In this document: piece after piece, positions 1 to 4,603 of the stretch
Layout of the letters: each line of letters begins with the position of its first letter
Numbering within the stretch: position 1 is the stretch's first letter
Assembly (NCBI GenBank): GCA_030840665.1
Contig: JAVEEB010000279.1
Coordinates: 1 to 6,890 of the forward strand
Reading direction: 5' to 3'
Length of the DNA: 6,890 nucleotides
From: Frankiaceae bacterium
GTDB taxonomy: Bacteria > Actinomycetota > Actinomycetes > JAVEEB01
Program-made: the position numbers and the translations under genes
Notes under the pieces: generated by a model
What the model saw: the letters and a program-made list of their open reading frames with translations, nothing else
Databases searched by the model: none
Told to the model about the DNA's origin: nothing

Positions 1-2362
1 CAAGCGAGGGCACGGGGCTCTTCGGGCTGCCGAGGGGGTACTGGTTGATGGACGAGGTGCCGAACCCGTAGTTGCCGTTGACCGTCTGTCCGAAGTTGCC
101 GGGCGTCGGATCGCTGGCACCGACGGTGAATCCCATCATCGGCGCTTCGACGCACAGATTGTCGGCTGCTTTCCCGAACGGGGGCAACGCCTGCTGGTCG
201 ACAAGGGGCTTGCCCTGCCAGTCGCGGGCGGTGCATCCGCGCGGGGCCGCCCATGACTCCGACGTGATGGTGTCAGAGACGTCGAGTCCCTTGAGGTAAG
301 CGCCGGACCCGTCCACCTCGTATCCGTTGGTGCAGGCAACGCCCTGATCCGTCCCGCACTTGACCGGGAGGTGCAGGCTGACCGGCACGCCGGGGATACC
401 CGGCTGGTAGGACTCGCTCACGGCGTAGCGGGGATCGAGTTCGTTGCGCGTGGTGTCGTAGCTGATGGTGCCGACAATGCCGCCGTTTTCGGCCTTGACG
501 TACGGCTGGACACCCCAGTCGACAGTGCCGCCGAGGCCGATGATGTTGAGCACGTTGATGTCAACGGCGGCACCGGTCAGCGTGGTCGCCTTCGGCTCGT
601 TGTCCGCCTTGTAGGTGACTCCGGTGGTCTGATAGCGCGTGTTGAAGGCCTCGAGGATGAGCCATTTACCCAATGGATACGCCTCTTTGATGTCGTACAC
701 ACCGCTTTCATTCGTGCTGATGGTGTTCGTCATCTGGTCCATGGCGGAGTTGTCCCGCTCGCGGAGAGTCAACGTGAACGCGGGGACCGGCAGCTCGCCC
801 TTGTCCCGCTTGCCGTTGCCGTTCGTGTCGACGAACACGGTCCCGTGGATGCGCGTGAACCAGCCCATGAGCGCCTTGTTGCCGACGTCGACGAGTTCGC
901 CGTTCTCGACGGTCACGTTGAAGCTCCACAGGATGTAGTCCTGGGCGTCGTCCCACAGCGAGAGCTGGTACGTGCCGTCGGGGACGTTCTTGATGTCGAA
1001 CGTGCCGTCCTTCGCACCACGGCCGACGTAGACCTGCTGGTCACCGGCGCCAAGGTCGGACAAGGCAACCCACGGCCTGTTGATGCGGCCACCGTACTTC
1101 GCGCCGGCAAGGCCCGTCTGCGGCACGATCTGGCCGTTCTGTCCGCCGATGTAGGTGAGCGCGACGACGGCAACGCCCTTGATCTCACCCGTGGGCGGCG
1201 TGGTCTCTGCAGCGATTGGCATGGTGCGCACGAAGCCGAAGTGGACGTAGGGCACCTGCTCGGCGCCCTTGGTCTGCTCCGTGTCGTAGCCGGACTCGTT
1301 CTCTTGCTGCCAGATGTCGAAGTCGTGGCCACCCTCGAGGGTCGTGGTCTGCACCCAACCAGCGCCGCGCGGAGCCGTCACGGTGGCGCCGTAGCGGTTC
1401 GGGCCAAGGTTCGGGATGACGATGACGCCGTCGGCGCCGCTGACGCATTTCCTGATGGACGCTGGGTCGATGACCGGCTTACCGTCGGCGAACGCGACTG
1501 GGGCACTCAAGTTGTTGGCGCCAGTTACCGTGTTGTTGAACTCGGGCACCGGGCCCGAAGCGCCCACGCGCATGTACTTGGTGCACAGCGCGTTGCCGTA
1601 GTAGTCGGTGCTCACCAGGCCGAAGACATCGGAGAGGTAACCGGTAAAGCCGGCGAGGCCAGGTTCGGCGTCCATCTCCCACGTGGCGTCGACGGGAGCG
1701 TTGTCGTTGAAGACCTGGATGCGGATGGTCTGCAGAGGCAACGGGTACGGCTGCATGCCCACCGTGACGAGCGTGCTCGTGCCGGCCACCGTGAAGTGCT
1801 GGCCGTCGATCTTGTAGTCAGGAGCAGTCACCGAGATCAGGTACTTGCCGTTGGGGAGGGTCGGCAGCGCCGTGATCTTGTTCAGCGTGGTCTCGTCGCC
1901 CTGCGCGACGATGTTGGCCCAGCCGGACGTCGTGCGCGTGGATGGCCAGGGGCAAAAGTCGGCATAGTTCGAGTCCACCGAGGTGGCGGGGGGAGTGGTT
2001 GCGGGGTGAATGATCGGATTGCCGAGGTCGTCCTTGGCCCTGGAGGGAAGGCACTGCTCATAGCCGGGAGTGGCGGCAGTGCCGGGGTTTCCCGTGTCGT
2101 CGACGTTGATCAGCCACTTGTAGTGGTCGACCGAGTCGCCCTTCTGTACTAGGCCGACCCCAACGGTCCGGGCGCTCTCGACGGCGAGCGTGATGCTTCC
2201 GGTAGAGGCGACGTGCGCCACTGCAGCAGCCTTCGCCGCGGCTGCCGGAACGGCGGCCTGCGCTTGCGGGGCGACGTCGAGACCTCCCGTTGTCGCGACC
2301 ATTGCGGCGATCAGAAATGCGACGCTTGAGCCTCGAACCAGGGACAGTCGGCGGATCGACAC
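1..2362 (-). CDS. Large exported multi-domain surface protein with SdrD-B-like and CNA-B/transthyretin-like modules (C-terminus outside window)
   Basis: This minus-strand frame is open from GTG 2362 to the window edge and gives 787 residues with no stop. Residues 1-36 are a classic signal peptide: positively charged start (MSIRRLSLVR), hydrophobic core near 13-28, and an AQA|A cleavage site. The mature part is rich in Thr, Gly, Asp and Asn. Turn motifs typical of transthyretin-like, carboxypeptidase-regulatory or CNA-B folds recur near 169-180 (LPNGKYLISV), 317-330 and 459-470 (NVPDGTYQLSLWDD). An SdrD-B-type module starts at G507 with an EF-hand-like loop D512-x-N514-x-N516-G-x-x-D520-x-x-E523. 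Another such module may lie near 626-665 (GIVGTISYD and PGIPGVPVSL). Eight cysteines (104, 137, 260, 306, 669, 677, 710, 737) would suit disulfides outside the cell. The probable role is structural or adhesive at the cell surface. Its anchor (sortase motif, membrane helix or neither) lies outside the window. The coding frame and export are secure; the function is inferred. An upstream ATG at 2377 is the alternative start. Confidence 0.88.
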   Translation of the reverse strand, partial: MSIRRLSLVRGSSVAFLIAAMVATTGGLDVAPQAQAAVPAAAAKAAAVAHVASTGSITLAVESARTVGVGLVQKGDSVDHYKWLINVDDTGNPGTAATPGYEQCLPSRAKDDLGNPIIHPATTPPATSVDSNYADFCPWPSTRTTSGWANIVAQGDETTLNKITALPTLPNGKYLISVTAPDYKIDGQHFTVAGTSTLVTVGMQPYPLPLQTIRIQVFNDNAPVDATWEMDAEPGLAGFTGYLSDVFGLVSTDYYGNALCTKYMRVGASGPVPEFNNTVTGANNLSAPVAFADGKPVIDPASIRKCVSGADGVIVIPNLGPNRYGATVTAPRGAGWVQTTTLEGGHDFDIWQQENESGYDTEQTKGAEQVPYVHFGFVRTMPIAAETTPPTGEIKGVAVVALTYIGGQNGQIVPQTGLAGAKYGGRINRPWVALSDLGAGDQQVYVGRGAKDGTFDIKNVPDGTYQLSLWDDAQDYILWSFNVTVENGELVDVGNKALMGWFTRIHGTVFVDTNGNGKRDKGELPVPAFTLTLRERDNSAMDQMTNTISTNESGVYDIKEAYPLGKWLILEAFNTRYQTTGVTYKADNEPKATTLTGAAVDINVLNIIGLGGTVDWGVQPYVKAENGGIVGTISYDTTRNELDPRYAVSESYQPGIPGVPVSLHLPVKCGTDQGVACTNGYEVDGSGAYLKGLDVSDTITSESWAAPRGCTARDWQGKPLVDQQALPPFGKAADNLCVEAPMMGFTVGASDPTPGNFGQTVNGNYGFGTSSINQYPLGSPKSPVPSL

Positions 2363-2364
2363 GG

Positions 2365-2374
2365 CCCCTCCCTT
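2365..2374 (-). promoter_or_regulatory. Ribosome binding site that decides the surface-protein start
   Basis: On the minus strand AAGGGAGGGG lies immediately before CC and GTG 2362. Its GGAGG core ends four bases before the GTG, which is slightly short but workable. The in-frame ATG at 2377 lies just upstream of this purine tract and has no Shine-Dalgarno-like sequence of its own. Choosing GTG also gives the neater signal peptide start (MSIRR rather than MKGGAVSIRR). Confidence 0.55.
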
Positions 2375-2406
2375 CATCGGAATGCACAGGCGCCACCTCG
2401 ACGCCG

Positions 2407-2416
2407 CATGATCATG
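2407..2416. promoter_or_regulatory. 10-bp perfect palindrome upstream of the surface-protein gene
   Basis: CATGATCATG reads the same on both strands. It lies about 45 bases upstream of GTG 2362, where a core promoter or operator would be expected. CATGAT also matches four of six bases of a sigma-70 -10 hexamer on the minus strand, but I see no matching -35. It may be a regulator-binding site or chance. Confidence 0.25.
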
Positions 2417-2444
2417 TGTTGGGTGGCAGGTCAGGACGGCAGAC

Positions 2445-2460
2445 ATGACAGGGTTGTCAT
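2445..2460. promoter_or_regulatory. Operator-like inverted repeat ATGACA-N4-TGTCAT
   Basis: Two perfect 6-bp arms flank the four-base spacer GGGT, about 83-98 bases upstream of the surface-protein GTG. The half-site length and centre spacing are typical of sites bound by dimeric helix-turn-helix repressors or response regulators. The arms are A/T-richer than the surrounding DNA, which makes chance less likely than for a pure G/C palindrome. No cognate regulator is encoded in the window. Confidence 0.35.
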
Positions 2461-2508
2461 CCGGCCGTCATGAATCGAAGGTGTACGCCGGGCAGAAGTG
2501 GGTAGGCG

Positions 2509-2527
2509 GACCGGCCCTCGGCCGGTC
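2509..2527. repeat. Hairpin with 8-bp G/C stem and CTC loop
   Basis: GACCGGCC pairs perfectly with GGCCGGTC across a three-base loop. Ten bases further on, TGGCCGGCCA (2537-2546) is a second, loop-less palindrome. No T-tract follows on either strand, so a canonical intrinsic terminator is not supported. It could be a leader-RNA stem of the surface-protein transcript if transcription starts upstream of it. Confidence 0.4.
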
Positions 2528-2607
2528 GTCGTCCCCTGGCCGGCCAACTTCTCGGCGGGGTGATCGCATACGGCTAGGCGCGGGATTTAGGCAACAATCA
2601 CTGGGTT

Positions 2608-2628
2608 TCGGGGCGTGTTACGCCCCGA
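2608..2628 (-). terminator. Strong 9-bp hairpin, possible terminator of the ankyrin gene
   Basis: TCGGGGCGT and ACGCCCCGA form a perfect 9-bp stem around the three-base loop GTT. It lies about 150 bases past the ankyrin stop in that gene's direction of transcription. There is no U-run after the stem on the minus strand (AAACCC follows), so it would have to act as a tractless terminator, as proposed for some actinobacterial genes, or be an RNA structure of another kind. The stem is certain; the role is inferred. Confidence 0.4.
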
Positions 2629-2655
2629 TCAATGGCCTTTGGCAGGGCCTTGATC
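2627..2655 (-). repeat. Second hairpin abutting the 9-bp stem
   Basis: GATCAA (2627-2632) pairs with TTGATC (2650-2655) and GGCC (2634-2637) with GGCC (2646-2649). This makes a 10-bp stem with a single bulged base at 2633 and an eight-base loop. It shares two bases with the hairpin at 2608-2628, so in RNA the two would stack end to end or exclude each other by a couple of pairs. A compact dyad GTGCC-AC-GGCAC (2658-2669) follows directly. Together they suggest a structured 3' region of the ankyrin transcript. Confidence 0.4.
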
Positions 2656-2775
2656 CTGTGCCACGGCACTGTCCGACCACGCGGGCTTCGGATGCGGCAA
2701 CAGCTCCGCCCCTCCGCTACCGCTTTCATCTGTGCAGCTGCCCGCCACGGCCCAGTGGGCCCTCGTGCGGCGCCG

Positions 2776-3180
2776 TCAGCTGCGGGGCGGGCCGGCGGTG
2801 AGGAGGGCGGTCATGGCGGGGAGCTCGAAAACCTCGGCCACGTCCAGCGCCGACCGGGCGCCCAGCGCCGGGTCTGCCCCCGCCTCGAGGAGCGCCGTCA
2901 CGATCTCGGCGGACTGCCGGAACACGGCCGCGCCGAGGGCGGTCTGGCCCTTGTCGTTGATGCGCGCGGTGTCAGCGCCATGCGCCAGCAACGCCCGCAC
3001 CGTGTCCGCCTGCACGTGGTAGGCGGCGAGGATCAGCAGCGTGTCCCCTGCCGCGCTGCTCAAATTGACGGGCAGGCCCGCGGCCACGAGCTCGATGAGG
3101 CGGTCGGTCGCGCCCTCGCGCGCCAGCTCGAGCGCCGCCTGCAAGAACTGCAGTTCGTCCTCGGTCAGCGGCTCCGTCAC
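2776..3180 (-). CDS. Small cytoplasmic ankyrin-repeat protein
   Basis: The 134-residue product has no signal peptide or membrane helix. A short N-terminal helix (residues about 2-30) leads into ankyrin-type repeats: LELAREGATDRLIELVAAGLPVNL, then GDTLLILAAYHVQADTVRALLAHGAD, then GQTALGAAVFRQSAEIVTALLEAGAD, then a degenerate C-terminal cap (residues about 108-134). The signature GxTxLxxAxxx(x)xxxVxxLLxxGAD is clear in the two central repeats. The family binds partner proteins and has no known catalytic activity, so the partner here is unknown. I chose GTG 3180 because it starts just before the conserved domain and gives the usual length of about 130 residues for single-domain actinobacterial members. 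Upstream in-frame ATGs at 3213 and 3267 lack ribosome binding sites and would add a basic, non-conserved extension. The gene diverges from the MFS gene at 3301. Confidence 0.85.
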   Translation of the reverse strand: MTEPLTEDELQFLQAALELAREGATDRLIELVAAGLPVNLSSAAGDTLLILAAYHVQADTVRALLAHGADTARINDKGQTALGAAVFRQSAEIVTALLEAGADPALGARSALDVAEVFELPAMTALLTAGPPRS

Positions 3181-3186
3181 GGCCGA

Positions 3187-3192
3187 ATGGTA
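3187..3192 (-). promoter_or_regulatory. Candidate -10 box for leaderless ankyrin transcription
   Basis: On the minus strand TACCAT fits the actinobacterial TANNNT -10 pattern and ends six bases before GTG 3180. That is the distance expected if transcription starts at the first base of the start codon. The nearest Shine-Dalgarno-like GGAG is 13 bases upstream of the GTG, too far to work well. The -35 region is weak. This is a pattern match, not proof. Confidence 0.35.
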
Positions 3193-3249
3193 ACTCCGCT
3201 GGCAGGCGCCCATCGAAAGTAGGGAGATCGTGGCGGGAATGCCGGCGCG

Positions 3250-3261
3250 ACGGCGCGCCGT
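3250..3261. promoter_or_regulatory. 12-bp perfect palindrome in the divergent ankyrin/MFS intergenic region
   Basis: ACGGCGCGCCGT is its own reverse complement. It sits 40 bases before the MFS start and 70 bases before the ankyrin start. A direct repeat of CGGCGCG (3243-3249 and 3251-3257) overlaps it. The position suits an operator acting on one or both divergent genes, but palindromes of G and C are common in DNA this GC-rich. Confidence 0.25.
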
Positions 3262-3284
3262 TGCCAAAGGTACCCCCGTTGTCC

Positions 3285-3293
3285 AAGGAAGGA
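3285..3293 (+). promoter_or_regulatory. Ribosome binding site supporting the TTG start of the MFS gene
   Basis: AAGGAAGGA contains two overlapping AAGGA cores, the second ending seven bases before TTG 3301. The ideal spacing supports this rare start codon over in-frame codons further downstream. Confidence 0.7.
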
Positions 3294-3300
3294 CCCCGCC

Positions 3301-4533
3301 TTGTCGCTCGACGCCCTGACCCGCTCCGGCCCGAGCGTTGAGTCCGAGCAGCGCCGATCCCCGGCCTGGCTCAGCATCGGGTCACTGGCCATAGGCGGCT
3401 TCGCCATCGGCACCACCGAATTCGTGTCGATGGGCGTGTTGCCGCAGATCGCCGCCGACGTCCACGCCACGATCCCCGCGGCCGGCCACTTGATCACCGC
3501 GTACGCGCTGGGGGTCGTCGTCGGCGCGCCGATGCTCGCGATGCTCGGCGCCCGGCTCGCCCGCAAGACGCAGTTGCTGCTGCTCATCTGCGGCATCGCG
3601 GTCGGCAACCTGCTGTCGGCTCTGGCCCCGTCGTACGACACCTTGCTCGTTGCACGTTTTCTCAGCGGTCTGCCCCACGGCGCGTACTTCGGGGTCGGCG
3701 GCGTCGTCGCCGCATCGCTCGTGGCACCCGAACGCCGCGGCCGCGCCATGTCAAACATGATGCTGGGCTTGACGATTGCCAACATCGTGGGCGTACCGAT
3801 CTCGACGCTGCTCGGCCAATCGCTGGGGTGGCGTTCCACGTACTGGGCGGTCACGGTCATCGCCGCGGTGACGGCCATCGCGATTGCGCGGAACGTTCCG
3901 TACGTGCCGGCGCATGACGGCGCCAACATCCGCAGCGAGCTGACGGCTCTGCGCCGGATGCAGGTGTGGCTGACGCTCATCACGGGAGCCATCGGGTTCG
4001 GCGGCTTCTTCGCGGTGTACAGCTACATCACCCCCACCCTGACCGAGGTCTCGCACTACAAGCTCGTTGCCGTGCCGATCGTGCTGTCGCTCTTCGGTGT
4101 CGGCATGACCATCGGCAATGTGGTGGGCGGGCGCCTCGCGGACTGGTCGATCCCAGGTGCCATCTACATCGGCCTGTCGAGTGTCATCGCGACGCTGCTG
4201 GTTTTCACCCACACCGCCCACTCGCTGATCGCCGCCGGCGCCACGGTGTTCGTGCTCGGCGGCACCGGGTCGCTGATGATCCCGGCGCTGCAGACGCGCC
4301 TGATGGACGCCGCGCACCACGGTCAGAACCTCGCCGGGTCGCTCAACCACTCCGCCCTCAACCTCGCGAACGCCCTGGGTGCCTTCCTCGGCGGCCTGGT
4401 GATCGCCCAGGGCTACGGCTACACCGCGCCCGCCGTCGTCGGCGCGGCGCTGGCGACGGGCGGCATCGGCGTCTTCACCGTGGCCGTTTTGACGGCGAGG
4501 CGGACCCAGCGCGCGGCACCTTCCCTGGGCTGA
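3301..4533 (+). CDS. MFS transporter, DHA1 (AraJ-like) efflux family
   Basis: The 410-residue product is an inner-membrane exporter of the major facilitator superfamily, expected to use the proton gradient. About 12 hydrophobic helices can be placed, near residues 24-46, 62-84, 91-109, 113-135, 151-172, 180-197, 222-244, 256-276, 284-303, 307-329, 350-370 and 376-397. Family marks in order are GTTEF in helix 1, GAPMLA followed by ARLARK between helices 2 and 3 (the AraJ-type motif A), ARFLSGLPHGAYFG in helix 4, and ANIVGVPISTLLGQ-LGWR in helix 5. The second half repeats motif A as GNVVGGRLADW (272-282). Relatives export sugars, nucleosides or drugs such as chloramphenicol, and the sequence does not reveal the substrate here. 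The N-terminal 20 residues are polar and variable. Length and start fit the family, and nothing looks broken. The gene diverges from the ankyrin gene and is followed after 70 bases by the TPM gene. Confidence 0.93.
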   Translation: MSLDALTRSGPSVESEQRRSPAWLSIGSLAIGGFAIGTTEFVSMGVLPQIAADVHATIPAAGHLITAYALGVVVGAPMLAMLGARLARKTQLLLLICGIAVGNLLSALAPSYDTLLVARFLSGLPHGAYFGVGGVVAASLVAPERRGRAMSNMMLGLTIANIVGVPISTLLGQSLGWRSTYWAVTVIAAVTAIAIARNVPYVPAHDGANIRSELTALRRMQVWLTLITGAIGFGGFFAVYSYITPTLTEVSHYKLVAVPIVLSLFGVGMTIGNVVGGRLADWSIPGAIYIGLSSVIATLLVFTHTAHSLIAAGATVFVLGGTGSLMIPALQTRLMDAAHHGQNLAGSLNHSALNLANALGAFLGGLVIAQGYGYTAPAVVGAALATGGIGVFTVAVLTARRTQRAAPSLG

Positions 4534-4603
4534 TCGCGGTCGGCGGCCAGGTCTGCGAGGATCCCGTCAGGGCGCGCGCCACGCGCACCGCATTGGGGGC
4601 GCC

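Larger units (their letters stand above)
2378..2775. other. Noncoding, inverted-repeat-rich intergenic region
   Basis: About 400 bases separate the surface-protein start from the ankyrin stop, both on the minus strand. Frames that stay open here (plus 2445-2801 and plus 2632-3222) give Arg/Pro/Gly-rich, low-complexity peptides with no recognisable family and run into the antisense of the ankyrin gene, so I regard the stretch as noncoding. It holds at least six inverted repeats, described separately. It should carry the 3' end of the ankyrin transcript and the promoter and leader of the surface-protein gene. I could not identify a convincing -35/-10 pair on either strand. Confidence 0.6.

Noticed and set aside
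371..2152. 593-codon open frame on the plus strand
   Set aside because: It lies wholly antisense to the surface-protein gene with codon boundaries coinciding, where strong third-position G/C bias keeps the opposite frame open. Its product is Val/Arg/Asp/Gly-rich with no signal peptide or recognisable domain, while the minus-strand frame gives a coherent exported protein.
2441..2669. Inverted repeats as a CRISPR array, attachment site or IS end
   Set aside because: The repeats differ in sequence from one another, have no regular spacing, and there is no transposase, integrase, tRNA or target-site duplication in the window.
2445..3222. Plus-strand frames at 2445-2801 and 2632-3222 as possible genes filling the intergenic region
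   Set aside because: Both give low-complexity Arg/Pro/Gly/Ala-rich peptides, lack good ribosome sites, and run into sequence antisense to the clearly real ankyrin gene.
3177..4350. Minus-strand frames opposite the MFS gene (3177-3992 and 3751-4350)
   Set aside because: They oppose a complete, textbook 12-helix transporter with a strong ribosome binding site; their translations show no family resemblance.
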